Position numbers and translations under genes: made by a program. The notes below the pieces were generated by a model, which saw nothing but the letters and a program-made list of their open reading frames with translations, was not told where the DNA came from and did not search any database. Below are positions 54,113-62,270 of a DNA stretch of 64,000 bases, piece by piece (position 1 is the stretch's first letter; every line of letters starts with the position of its first letter). The DNA is from Mesobacillus zeae (GTDB lineage: Bacteria > Bacillota > Bacilli > Bacillales > Cytobacillaceae): the NCBI RefSeq assembly GCF_003570705.1, contig NZ_QWVT01000019.1, positions 62,001-126,000 of the forward strand. Direction: 5' to 3'.

Positions 54113-55291
54113 CTATTGTCCTTCAAACGTACCTTTCACAACCGCTTTTCCTGCTTCGACCATAACCCGGCCCTTTGCCAGTACGGTTTCGATTTCAAGC
54201 TTGTTTTTATCTAGAAGGACGATGTCCGCATCCTTTCCCGCTTTGATTGCTCCTTTTTCAGAGAGCTTAAGGATATGGGCAGGGTTTTCCGTAATCACCT
54301 TTAAGGCTATTTCGAGCGGAATATTTTCAAGTATGACAGAATCCCTTACCTCTTTGTATAGAGAGGACACCTTTCCGATTTTCACCCCTCTTAGCTCCCC
54401 GGAGGCATCAAAATCCGGGAGGCTTCCCTGGGCATCCGAGGAAAAAGTGATCATTGAAATGTCCACCCCAGCCTCGAGCATAAGGCGGAGTGCGATGCTG
54501 CACTTAACCTCGCCTTCTTCGAGGAATCTCGGAATTGTGCTTGTCGTAAAATCAACAAAACCGCCTTTTTTTGCATAGGCAATCCCTTGCTGGAATAAGT
54601 GGGAGTTTCTGTTGATATGCGTAGGATAAAACTGCCTGATTGGTAAATCCGTATTTTCAAGAACTTCCTCAAGCACTTTCAAGCCAGCTTTGCTGTCGCC
54701 CACATGGATATTCACAATACCAGCTTTTCCTGACAGAAGTCCGCCTAGTCTTGCTGCAGCGGAAATCTTTGCAATATCAAGATATTCAGGCTGTGAAGAA
54801 CGATGGTCTGCTATCGCAATTTCCCCGGCGCCGATAATTTTATCTATCAAGATAATGTCGTCTTCGATTCTTCCTGTCAGCGTCCTCAAATTAACTTGAT
54901 ACGAACCTGTGTGGACGAAACAAGTAATTCCCTCCTCTTCAAGCGCCCTAGCCTTGGCAACGAGTGCGCTCATTGTTCTGGAGGTTCCATCTGTGCCAAT
55001 GACTCCGACAAGCGTTGTAACACCTGCAAGCGTTGCCTCCGTCAGCATAAGTTCAGGGGTTCTTGTTTTGAAGTTGCCTTCCCCTCCCCCTCCGATAATA
55101 TGGACATGCGCATCAATAAAACCCGGTACCACAAACTTTCCAGTCGCATCAATGACATTGATTTCAACAAACTCTTCTGGGATTCTGATAACGTCTTCTA
55201 TAAAGGCAATCTTTCCGGCTGCAACCAGGATATCTTTCTTCCCAAGATATTCAGGAGAATACACTTCTCCATTTTTGATTACTGTCAGCAT
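54113..55291 (-). CDS. iadA: beta-aspartyl (isoaspartyl) dipeptidase
   Basis: M38-family amidohydrolase cleaving isoaspartyl dipeptides from damaged protein. About 392 residues. DAHVHIIGGGGEGNFKTRTPE holds the first metal histidines and substrate loop, VNIHVGDSKAGLKVLEE and YPTHINRNSHLFQQG supply further ligands, and ITFSSDAQGSLP the catalytic aspartate. The C-terminal small beta domain closes with KDADIVLLDKNKLEIETVLAKGR. ATG 55291 (MLTVIKNGEV) has GGAGG at 7 nt; ATG 55297 is too close. Isolated gene. Confidence 0.93.
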   Translation of the reverse strand: MLTVIKNGEVYSPEYLGKKDILVAAGKIAFIEDVIRIPEEFVEINVIDATGKFVVPGFIDAHVHIIGGGGEGNFKTRTPELMLTEATLAGVTTLVGVIGTDGTSRTMSALVAKARALEEEGITCFVHTGSYQVNLRTLTGRIEDDIILIDKIIGAGEIAIADHRSSQPEYLDIAKISAAARLGGLLSGKAGIVNIHVGDSKAGLKVLEEVLENTDLPIRQFYPTHINRNSHLFQQGIAYAKKGGFVDFTTSTIPRFLEEGEVKCSIALRLMLEAGVDISMITFSSDAQGSLPDFDASGELRGVKIGKVSSLYKEVRDSVILENIPLEIALKVITENPAHILKLSEKGAIKAGKDADIVLLDKNKLEIETVLAKGRVMVEAGKAVVKGTFEGQ

Positions 55292-55464
55292 GTCCATTCC
55301 TCCATATCATTCGGCTATTCATCCACTATATAGAATGGAAAGGCACATCGGCAAATACCACCTAAAAATTGGGCGCTCCGTTTAGAGAAAATTTTGTTTC
55401 GAGATCATTTTTCGGGGTGAATAATAACTAAAACACTAAAGACAAACAAAAAGGAGTCTTAAAA

Positions 55465-55788
55465 ATGAAAGAGATTATGTCATCCAACGTAATCGTCCAA
55501 AAGAAATTTTCAATGAAAAAAATGCTTGAAATCCATCAAGTCGCTAAAAAAATCAATGGCACTACTTACCTATACAGCAAGCAAAAAACAGTGGATGCGA
55601 CCGTACTTCCAAAGCTGGTTTCCTTCCTGCTTACATTCGAACCTCAATCCACGCTTAAAATTATTGTTGAGGGAACAGAGGCTGAGACAAATCTTGAAAA
55701 ACTGACAACCATGCTGACAAACGACGCTTCTGTCGTCCAGATTGGCAACAAACGCATGCTTCAATCTCCCGGATCTTTTCAGCTTTAA
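55465..55788 (+). CDS. HPr-like domain protein lacking the phosphorylated histidine
   Basis: 107 residues. The stretch TTYLYSKQKTVDATVLPKLVSFLLTF...TLKIIVEGTEAETNLEKLTTML follows the strand-helix pattern of PTS HPr/Crh proteins. At the position of His15 the sequence reads FSMKK, with no His, and the Ser46 position is Thr. So it cannot be a standard phosphocarrier; a regulatory or structural role is likely. AAGGAG lies 11 nt before ATG 55465. Domain assignment rests on pattern similarity only. Confidence 0.6.
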   Translation: MKEIMSSNVIVQKKFSMKKMLEIHQVAKKINGTTYLYSKQKTVDATVLPKLVSFLLTFEPQSTLKIIVEGTEAETNLEKLTTMLTNDASVVQIGNKRMLQSPGSFQL

Positions 55789-55797
55789 CTTTCTTCT

Positions 55798-55832
55798 AAA
55801 AGAGACCTGCCTTCCTGGCAGGTCTCTTTTAC
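55798..55832. terminator. terminator after the HPr-like gene
   Basis: 14-bp perfect stem AAAAGAGACCTGCC/GGCAGGTCTCTTTT (55798-55811 with 55817-55830), 5-nt loop. Confidence 0.9.
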
Positions 55833-55857
55833 CTTCTTTGGTTTTTGCAGACAATTT

Positions 55858-55899
55858 TCAGGCCGCATCAATAGGATGCGGCCTGATTTATTTTTCTGG
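55858..55899. terminator. second hairpin, terminator-like
   Basis: 12-bp perfect stem TCAGGCCGCATC/GATGCGGCCTGA (55858-55869 with 55875-55886), 5-nt loop, then T-rich on the plus strand. Possibly the old 3' end of the decayed PBP gene on the other strand. Confidence 0.6.
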
Positions 55900-55971
55900 A
55901 AACCCTTTAGAGACGAAACCTCTCTAATCTTAACCCCCAACTCAATCCATAGGCAGTTCATTTGTTTGCAC

Positions 55972-56543
55972 TTAATCCCCCAAGAAACCATTCCCAAAGT
56001 AAATCCGGTTAACATACATTTGAAGAATTTCATCTTTTGAATATTGTTTTTCAATTTTCCTGGCCAGGAAAAATTCGTTTAATTTTCTCTTGTACGTTTT
56101 TTCAGCAGTCAATAGTGAATTTTTGGTCAGCTGCTGTGTAATGGTACTGCCGCCTTCCACAATCGATCCGGCTTTCATATTTTTCACAAAAGCTCTGGAA
56201 ATGCCAAGATAGTCAACCCTCCATGCTGATAAAAGCGATGATCTTCAATCGCAATGACAGCATTCTTGACCTGATCAGGAATTTCATTGATTCCGAGCCC
56301 TTCATTCTTATTCGCTGAAATTTTGCTCACCACTTTTTTCTCATGATCATAGATGACTGTCGGCTTGGCCAAATCGTCCTTCAGTTCACTGATATCTGTT
56401 CCCTTTTCATAAATATGGAAAAAACTTAAAAAAGCGAGCAAAACTGTTAATACAGACAAAATATGTACCTTGTTCATATGCCCACGATTCCATTTCTCCA
56501 AAAGATTTATACTGGTTGAATTTTTGTCCACTGAACACCCCAA
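55972..56543 (-). pseudogene. fragment of a class A penicillin-binding protein (GT51 transglycosylase domain), frameshifted and truncated
   Basis: Frame 1 (to about 56217) encodes a membrane anchor (ILSVLTVLLAFLSFFHIY), a linker and the GT51 start NAVIAIEDHRFYQHGG with the catalytic glutamate. It then stops after a frameshift near 56217-56221. Frame 2 continues VDYLGISRAFVKNMKAGSIVEGGSTITQQLTKN ... RKIEKQYSKDEILQMYVNRIYFGNG, then breaks again near 55980. The rest of the transglycosylase domain and the whole transpeptidase domain are missing. B. subtilis has pbpF next to hemE, absent there in this window; whether this remnant is that gene is unknown. Confidence 0.82.
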
Positions 56544-56717
56544 CCTTTTATGTAATATGTCTGCTATAAGACACTTGCTTTTACCAAAAATTGCGGAAGA
56601 ATAACATAACCTGAAATTGCTTTTTAAAAATAAGTTTCATTAATTGTACCTGTACGTGATTTTGGCTTGAGACAAATGGGTATGTAACTAAAAAAGGAAT
56701 GGGAAAGGATGATAGAT

Positions 56718-57242
56718 ATGTCTGTCGCCTTCAATAAAGTGATTGTCGCATTTGATAATTCTGATGAGAGCAGGCAAGCATTGAGGCTAGCGAAAGAAAT
56801 GAAAGTGGCACAGCCTGAAACCCAATTGATTATGGCTCATGTTTCCGAGGAAAAAATAGTTGAAACAGTCACTGAACCTAACGAGGCTGCCATTACCCCT
56901 CCCAGCTTTGGGGCATACACCGTGGATGGCCTGCAAGTTCCTCCTATTTCACTGGATAATTCAGTATCGGAAAAATCCACACACGCAAAGGTGGAGAAGA
57001 GCACGGATCAGGCCTTTTATAACGCAAGAAAGGAAATGGATACGATGGGAATGAATGTGGATTATCGGCTGCTTGATGGTGTTCCTCCCGCCAGCCTGTG
57101 CAAGCTTGCGAGTGAGGAGCAGGCCGACTTGATCATAATTGGACAATCCAGCAAAACAGGAATCAAAAAGCTCTTTACCGGAAGCACCGTCCAAAAGATG
57201 GTCGAAAATGCCCCATGCCACGTACTAATAGCAAAACTGTAA
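56718..57242 (+). CDS. universal stress protein, UspA family
   Basis: 174-residue UspA-fold protein. KVIVAFDNSDESRQALRLA is the N-terminal strand and helix; ADLIIIGQSSKTGIKKLFTGSTVQKMVENAPCHVLI is the C-terminal nucleotide-binding block, with the G-x2-G-x9-G-S/T pattern partly altered (GQSSKTG...GST). A 40-residue insertion (about 50-95) rich in E, P and S lies between strand 2 and helix 2. ATG 56718 (MSVAFNK) has AAAGG at 9 nt; ATG 56709 abuts it. Precedes the repeat block. Confidence 0.88.
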   Translation: MSVAFNKVIVAFDNSDESRQALRLAKEMKVAQPETQLIMAHVSEEKIVETVTEPNEAAITPPSFGAYTVDGLQVPPISLDNSVSEKSTHAKVEKSTDQAFYNARKEMDTMGMNVDYRLLDGVPPASLCKLASEEQADLIIIGQSSKTGIKKLFTGSTVQKMVENAPCHVLIAKL

Positions 57243-57246
57243 CAAG

Positions 57247-57614
57247 AAAAGCGGAAGCGGCCGTTTAGCGACGTATGGACTGGAGTCACCCGATTAAGAT
57301 ATAGGAAACACGAAGAGCGTAGCGATTCGATGTTGACTTATCGTAGAGAGGTGGGCGAAGTCCACTAGACGCTGGGCGCTGGAGCTGGACAATGAAAAGC
57401 GGAAGCGGCCGGTTAGCGACGTATGGACTGGAGCACACCGGCACGAGATAAAGGAAAATGAAAAGCGGAAGCGCCTTGCTTAGGGGCGACAAGCATAAGA
57501 CGAGCCGGCGAGAAGGTCGTTCTTTGACCTTCTTGATGGATTGGCTTATGACTCGAGCCCCTAGGCGCTGCAGCTGGACAACACGAAGAGCGTAGCGATT
57601 CGATGTTGACTTAT
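57247..57614. repeat. cluster of interspersed Bacillaceae-type repeats (GCGGAAGCG ... GCTGGAC)
   Basis: Three units start with AAAAGCGGAAGCG: 57247-57390, 57395-57455 (truncated) and 57461-57579 (full, ~119 bp). Units 1 and 3 end in CGCTG-G/C-AGCTGGAC. The first two share GTTAGCGACGTATGGACTGG. Unit 3 is an imperfect cruciform: AGCGCCT/AGGCGCT, AGGGGC/GCCCCT, CATAAG/CTTATG and GAAGGTC/GACCTTC pair in nested order. A 34-bp sequence (57308-57341) recurs identically at 57581-57614. Non-coding; resembles a repeat type I recall from intergenic regions of Bacillus relatives. Confidence 0.8.
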
Positions 57615-57951
57615 AACGCTACGGGCGCGAATTTTAATCTGGCGAGACCACTCTCCCTATTTTCAAGCCAATATCGGCCTGGATTTCTCTCACAGCGAGT
57701 TTTTTTACAAAACCTGCTGCTCAGAGCTTTTTTTCGGCTTTTTTAGGTATTAATCCCCTCCTCAGGGAGGTTATTTTTTGTATATCAACCAATTTTTTAG
57801 ACATATCAACCATCCACGGCGGGATATCTAGCAACTCCAGAGGGATATCAACCATCTAGCGCAATATATCGACCACACCGCCTGATCTGGTACGATTTCA
57901 TCGAGTAGCGGGCTAATAAAAAGGAGGGTAGACGCTTGTCCACCCTCCTTT
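57615..57951. repeat. spacer with second copy of the ~21-bp-period ATATC(A/G)ACCA array
   Basis: No gene. Array at 57780-57885: ATATCAACCA, ATATCAACCA, ATATCTAGCA, ATATCAACCA, ATATCGACCA at spacings of about 22, 22, 20 and 20 bp. A small hairpin CCTCC/GGAGG followed by T6 lies at 57757-57779. The array is related to that at 34089-34190. Confidence 0.6.
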
Positions 57952-57953
57952 TC
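57918..57953 (-). terminator. terminator after the XRE regulator gene
   Basis: 11-bp perfect stem AAAAGGAGGGT/ACCCTCCTTTT (57919-57929 with 57942-57952), 12-nt loop; overlaps the stop codon. Confidence 0.8.
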
Positions 57954-58404
57954 ATAGATTTGTAAGTTCTTCAAATCGATCCTTGCTTTCTTTAAGATCG
58001 AAACTGCTAAAAATGCGGTAGCCTTCTTGGTCAAGTATCCTATAGTGCTGGCTGAGCATATTCTGCTGGAGAAAAAAACCATCCCGCCGCTTGATTTCCC
58101 GCCACCATACCTTTCCCCCGAGCGTCTTTTCCTTCCGATAATCAGTCCCATCATGGGCAATCGTCTCAAGCACTTCAAGCGGCTCATCACCAAAGATATG
58201 TTGGATCGTTTCCGTTTCCCTGAAAAGAGCACATATAGTGACAACAGCCGGCCAACTGGCAAAATTCCGGCCCTTTTCAATCTGAACTAGTGTTTTCTTG
58301 GAAATACCGATCATGTCTGCCATTTTATCCTGCGTGTAACCCATTTCTGCCCGTACCATTCTTACCTTTTCCGAAACCAACGCAACGACTTCATCTCTAG
58401 TCAT
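57952..58404 (-). CDS. XRE-family transcriptional regulator
   Basis: 150 residues. The N-terminal HTH is RAEMGYTQDKMADMIGISKKTLVQIEKGRNFASWPAVVTICALF. The C-terminal half (EKTLGGKVWWREIKRRDGFFLQQNMLSQHYRILDQEGYRIFSSFD) is a domain seen in stand-alone regulators of unknown ligand. A good ribosome binding site precedes ATG 58404. Target unknown; neighbours are the repeat block and the feo operon. Confidence 0.85.
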   Translation of the reverse strand: MTRDEVVALVSEKVRMVRAEMGYTQDKMADMIGISKKTLVQIEKGRNFASWPAVVTICALFRETETIQHIFGDEPLEVLETIAHDGTDYRKEKTLGGKVWWREIKRRDGFFLQQNMLSQHYRILDQEGYRIFSSFDLKESKDRFEELTNL

Positions 58405-58610
58405 CGTTTACTACTCCTTTTTTTCCTTTTATTGTAACTCTACACGAATATGCTGCGATTTTCAAAGTTTAAAGGAATTGAATCAATTTTTCATCGGAAA
58501 CTGAGTCAGTATGCAATTTTTATTTTCCAAAAGTGCCCATCCATTTTCCTGATTTCGTATTTTATTTTCCTTTTCTTGAGAGCAACGGCAACATCTTTAT
58601 TTCCCCATGC

Positions 58611-58641
58611 AAAAAGGCAGCAAAACACTGCTGCCTTTCTA
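58611..58641 (-). terminator. terminator of the feo operon
   Basis: Stem AAAGGCAGC/GCTGCCTTT (58613-58621 with 58630-58638), 8-nt loop, five U in the minus transcript. Confidence 0.85.
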
Positions 58642-58649
58642 TAAAAAAG

Positions 58650-58805
58650 CTATTTTCTTTTTTCAGGCCCGCACGCGTTGCTGCTGCAAGAACCCTTTAT
58701 CGAGCATGCCGCACATTTCCCCTGCTTCGACTTTTTAATGAATTTATAAAAGGCCCAGCCGGCATATCCAAAAATAGCACTGCCGATTATGATATTCGCA
58801 ATCAT
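58650..58805 (-). CDS. FeoB-associated Cys-rich membrane protein
   Basis: 51 residues: one membrane helix (NIIIGSAIFGYAGWAFYKFI), a lysine-rich juxtamembrane part, and a Cys-rich tail (CAACSIKGSCSSNAC). This is the layout of small FeoB partner proteins thought to act where FeoC is absent. ATG 58805 is preferred for length; an upstream frame overlaps the feoB end. Third gene of feoA-feoB-Cys-rich. Confidence 0.83.
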   Translation of the reverse strand: MIANIIIGSAIFGYAGWAFYKFIKKSKQGKCAACSIKGSCSSNACGPEKRK

Positions 58806-58836
58806 TTCTGACACCATTCCTTTCGCATTTGCTTTT

Positions 58837-60843
58837 TTAAGCCCATCCAGCAAGCTTTCCTCCCTGGTAGACAATGAATGAAAGCAGATAAGCGATCAAT
58901 AAGGCATAGCCAATAGAAAATGCCGTCCAGCGCCTTGATCCAGTTTCTTTATATATTGTTGCAGCCGTTGCCAGGCACGGAACATACAGCAGGATAAAAA
59001 CCATAAAGCTGTAAGCAGCAAGCGGTGTGAAATGCTGGGAAAGCAATCCCTGCAGTGTGGCTTCATCCGGAACAAAGTAGATGATGTTCATCGTTGAAAT
59101 AATTGATTCCTTCGCCAGGAACCCTGTCAACAGGGAGGCGCCTGCCTGCCATGTCCCAAATCCAATCGGGGCAAAAATCGGGGCGAAAATTCCTCCGATC
59201 ATCGCCAGATAGCTATCGTCCATCGGCACTTTCAGTCCCCCGGGCCCTGCATATGACAGCAGCCAAATCAGAACCGATCCGGCAAAGATGAAAGTTCCGG
59301 CCTTTTTGACAAAACCTTTACCCTTTTCCCATGTACTTCTCCACAGAGCCTGAATTTGTGGAACCCTGTATGGAGGAAGCTCGATGACAAACAGTGATGT
59401 TTCACCCTTAAGGACTGTAATTGAGAATATTTTTGCAAGTATAAGTGCTACAACTATCCCTAAAACATAAAGGCTTAAGACAATGAGCGCTTTATCTCCT
59501 GCAAAGAATGCTCCTGCGAACAAGGCATATACAGGTAGCCGCGCCGAACATGACATCAGCGGCGTCAAAAGAATTGTCAGCAGCCTTTCCTTCGGTGTCT
59601 CAATTGTCCTTGCCGCCATAATCCCGGGAACATTGCACCCGAAACCAATCATCATAGGGATGAATGCCTTGCCATTCAGCCCTGCTGCTTCCATCACCCG
59701 GTCCATAACCAACGCCACTCGTGCCATATACCCTGAGTCCTCCAGCAAGGAAATGAAAAAGAACAGGATGAATATTTGCGGGACAAATACAAGTACACCG
59801 CCCACACCTGCAACAATGCCGTCGAGAATCAATGCATTTATAAACTCTGAGGCGCCCACTGCGGCAAGCCCGGCGGAAATCCAGTCTGTAACAGGCCCGG
59901 TAATCACCGCATCAAGCGCGTCTGACAGTGGAAAGCCTAGCCAGTCAAATGTTAGCATAAACATGAGATACATCAATAAAAGGAATAGCGGAATCCCCAG
60001 GATTTTATTTGTAGCAATCCTGTCTATCTTTTCAGAGAGCGGCGTCCCGGCCCCCTCTGTCCTTACCATTGAGCGTGCGACAACTGTTTCGATCGCTTCG
60101 CTCCGCTTCCGGTACATATATTGTTCCAGTGTTTCTTTTACTCCATCAGTTTTTAATTGCGTCTCTACAAATTCAAGCAGTTCATTAAGTTCTGAACCGC
60201 CGATAAAATTCAGTAAAAATTCCCTGACATACTGGTTTCCTTCGAGGAATTGAATGGCGAGCCAGCGGGCAGGAATCTTCGTGCGTCCTGCAAGCTTTTC
60301 TTTAAGCGCCGCAGTTGCCTTTTCCACAGCAGGGCCATAATCCACCTCAAAGGCTATATCAGGCTGGCCAGCTTCGGCAGAAATCATTTCAGCCAAAGAG
60401 TCACAGCCTTTCCCCGTCCTCGCAACCACCGGCACAACAGGAACACCAAGACAAGCTGAAAGATTACGGCTGTCTATTTTAATTCCCCGGTTGCCGGCAA
60501 CGTCGACCATGTTCAAACCTATGACAATCGGAGCACCGAATTCCAGCAGCTGGATTGTCAAATGAAGATTTCTTCTAAGCTGGGAAGCATCAAGAATATT
60601 CAGCAGCATATCAAACGGTTCGTTTAGGAAAAAAATCGTGACAACTCCTTCATCTTTTGAAAGAGGGTTCAGCGTGTAGACACCTGGAAGGTCAATCAGC
60701 TGGTCTCGCTGATTTTTCAGGATTCCCACTTTTTTCTCGACAGTGACTCCGCTCCAGTTGCCCACATATTCATACGATCCAGTTAAATTATTAAATAGCG
60801 AGGTTTTCCCTGTATTAGGGTTCCCGATTAATGCAATATCCAT
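58837..60843 (-). CDS. feoB: ferrous iron transporter FeoB
   Basis: Main Fe(II) permease with a cytoplasmic N-terminal G domain: G1 IGNPNTGKTS (7-15), G2 region GNWSGVTVEKK, G3 DLPGVYTL, G4 GLNMVD. The membrane part has about eight to nine helices with the Gate motifs FIPMMIGFGCNVPGIMAAR and LLTPLMSCSARLPVYALF, each with the conserved cysteine. 668 residues, normal length. It starts immediately after the feoA stop. Confidence 0.96.
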   Translation of the reverse strand: MDIALIGNPNTGKTSLFNNLTGSYEYVGNWSGVTVEKKVGILKNQRDQLIDLPGVYTLNPLSKDEGVVTIFFLNEPFDMLLNILDASQLRRNLHLTIQLLEFGAPIVIGLNMVDVAGNRGIKIDSRNLSACLGVPVVPVVARTGKGCDSLAEMISAEAGQPDIAFEVDYGPAVEKATAALKEKLAGRTKIPARWLAIQFLEGNQYVREFLLNFIGGSELNELLEFVETQLKTDGVKETLEQYMYRKRSEAIETVVARSMVRTEGAGTPLSEKIDRIATNKILGIPLFLLLMYLMFMLTFDWLGFPLSDALDAVITGPVTDWISAGLAAVGASEFINALILDGIVAGVGGVLVFVPQIFILFFFISLLEDSGYMARVALVMDRVMEAAGLNGKAFIPMMIGFGCNVPGIMAARTIETPKERLLTILLTPLMSCSARLPVYALFAGAFFAGDKALIVLSLYVLGIVVALILAKIFSITVLKGETSLFVIELPPYRVPQIQALWRSTWEKGKGFVKKAGTFIFAGSVLIWLLSYAGPGGLKVPMDDSYLAMIGGIFAPIFAPIGFGTWQAGASLLTGFLAKESIISTMNIIYFVPDEATLQGLLSQHFTPLAAYSFMVFILLYVPCLATAATIYKETGSRRWTAFSIGYALLIAYLLSFIVYQGGKLAGWA

Positions 60844-61068
60844 CTATACCCTCTCCACTTCAATACGGAAGGCTTCCCTGCGGCGGATACCAACGCATTG
60901 ACCGCATGATTCGAGCATAACCGGACCGCCAAATGGAAGCACACATTTAATGCATACCTCCGCCCCCTCGGCAATACCAAGATCGAGAAGCCGCCTTCTG
61001 ACGAACCGGTCTGCTCCTGAAATACTTTTTATCAGCGCTTTTTCACCTTTTTTCATTTCACCAAGCAT
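60844..61068 (-). CDS. feoA: ferrous iron transport accessory protein FeoA
   Basis: SH3-like small protein that supports FeoB. 74 residues from ATG 61068 (MLGEMKKGEKALIKSIS), with AAAAGG 8 nt upstream; in-frame ATGs up to 61116 lie further from a ribosome binding site. RRRLLDLGIAEGAEVCIKCVLPFGGPVML is the conserved core. A Fur box lies about 55 nt upstream, so expression should rise when iron is scarce. Confidence 0.93.
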   Translation of the reverse strand: MLGEMKKGEKALIKSISGADRFVRRRLLDLGIAEGAEVCIKCVLPFGGPVMLESCGQCVGIRRREAFRIEVERV

Positions 61069-61121
61069 CGCCATCACCTTTTCTATTGTCATCACAGGCA
61101 TCAAACCTGGATTCATCCAAT

Positions 61122-61136
61122 TGAGAATGATTATCT
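61122..61136. promoter_or_regulatory. Fur box upstream of feoA
   Basis: TGAGAATGATTATCT matches the Bacillus 7-1-7 Fur motif TGATAATNATTATCA in 12 of 14 defined positions, and the site lies directly upstream of feoAB. Confidence 0.8.
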
Positions 61137-61261
61137 TTATTTAATCAAAAATCAGGAATTATTCAAGTGATTTTTATCACATTTCAAGAATTAGTAACAA
61201 TCTTGCCGGTGAAAATCCATATTCTTGACAAAAAGTGTACACTGGTGATGGAAAATTTACA

Positions 61262-61292
61262 CAAAAAAGAAGGGCGTGTTAACACCCTTCTA
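61262..61292 (-). terminator. terminator after thiT
   Basis: Stem AGAAGGG/CCCTTCT (61268-61274 with 61285-61291), with GTGTTAACAC in the loop region, six U in the minus transcript. Confidence 0.75.
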
Positions 61293-61859
61293 AAGCATCC
61301 TTTTCGGTATCGCCGACAGGATAAGAATAATTAAAATGATGCATAGGATCATGCTGGGAATCATGTATGAGCCGTTATAAGTCAAGGAGAACCAAGAGGC
61401 TGGGATGTTTTTGGGCGCATAAGACCCAAAAAAGATCCATCCGGTGAAGAAGTGGGCGACATATCGCAGCCCTCCTCCGATAAGAACAGCCCAGACAATG
61501 AGCTTTTTCAGCCTTTTTCCATCCCCATCCCTAAAAGCAATTTTTATCTGTCCGCTCAATAGCCCGGCAAAGCCGACAACCGTAAACGCAACCAAATAAT
61601 CGACGATTCCCTGAACCGGATGGTAAATCTTTGGCATCCCGATGGCGAACTGGAGCAGGCCGAACAAAAAGCCTGTGAGCAGACCGCCCTTCAAGCCCCA
61701 GCGGATGGCCATCAAGAATACCGGAACCATCGCGATCGATACAGAACCCCCTTGCGGCCAAATCCTTGAAAAAATAAAATTTGATACAAGGTCAAGCAAA
61801 TACGCGAGTGCCGCGAAGACTGCCATTTCAATTAAAAATAAAGTGCGTTTTCTATCCAA
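61290..61859 (-). CDS. thiT: ECF transporter thiamine-binding component ThiT
   Basis: S-component of an energy-coupling-factor importer for thiamine (YuaJ family). 189 residues with six hydrophobic segments, including LIEMAVFAALAYLLDLVSNFI, the conserved PQGGSVSIAMVPVFLMAIRWGLKGGLLTGFLFG, and RYVAHFFTGWIFFGSYAP containing ligand-binding residues. The upstream TPP riboswitch confirms the vitamin. The ECF ATPases and EcfT are not in the window. Confidence 0.95.
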   Translation of the reverse strand: MDRKRTLFLIEMAVFAALAYLLDLVSNFIFSRIWPQGGSVSIAMVPVFLMAIRWGLKGGLLTGFLFGLLQFAIGMPKIYHPVQGIVDYLVAFTVVGFAGLLSGQIKIAFRDGDGKRLKKLIVWAVLIGGGLRYVAHFFTGWIFFGSYAPKNIPASWFSLTYNGSYMIPSMILCIILIILILSAIPKRML

Positions 61860-61913
61860 TATAATTCCTCCTTCTTGTCAAGAATGAGGATAAGCCTGTC
61901 CCCTTTGCAGATG

Positions 61914-61948
61914 CAAAAAAAAACAATCCGAATAAGGATACGGATTGC
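61914..61948 (-). terminator. riboswitch-controlled terminator upstream of thiT
   Basis: Stem CAATCCG/CGGATTG (61924-61930 with 61941-61947), 10-nt loop, nine U in the minus transcript. It lies between the TPP aptamer and thiT. Confidence 0.85.
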
Positions 61949-61959
61949 TTTCTTATCGT

Positions 61960-62055
61960 ATCCACATTCCTGCGCTAGCATTAACTAACAGGTTCAAAGG
62001 GTCTGAACTAAAATCGCTCACTCTCAGCTGCTTCAGGCAGCTCCCCCTGTGGTTT
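61960..62055 (-). ncRNA. TPP (thiamine pyrophosphate) riboswitch
   Basis: On the minus strand: P1 CCACA/TGTGG closing stem, CAGGGGGAGC, GCTGAGAGTGAGCG (the THI-box core), GACCCTTTGAACCTG, and TAATGCTAGCGCAGGAATG, all in canonical order. Followed by a terminator and then thiT. TPP binding should stop transcription of thiT. Confidence 0.97.
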
Positions 62056-62270
62056 ATGAAAGTTTTATCCTACTGAATATACTACTATTATTCAGGGGTG
62101 GCAAGGAAAATAATCCGCTGCTGGTGAATGGGAAAACAAAACCAATTGAACGATTAAAACATTTTTGGCCGGGCCCAAAACTCCTTCCCGGGACATACAA
62201 TTTTGCTGTAGACCCACTAAAGCTCCATTTGGTAGAGTTAAGTTGGCAATGAACAATGGAGGAAAAGTCT

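Noticed and set aside
61210-61260. TTGACA on the plus strand with a spacer to ATGGAA as a promoter
   Set aside because: The -10 is poor and no plus-strand gene follows before the convergent thiT terminator.
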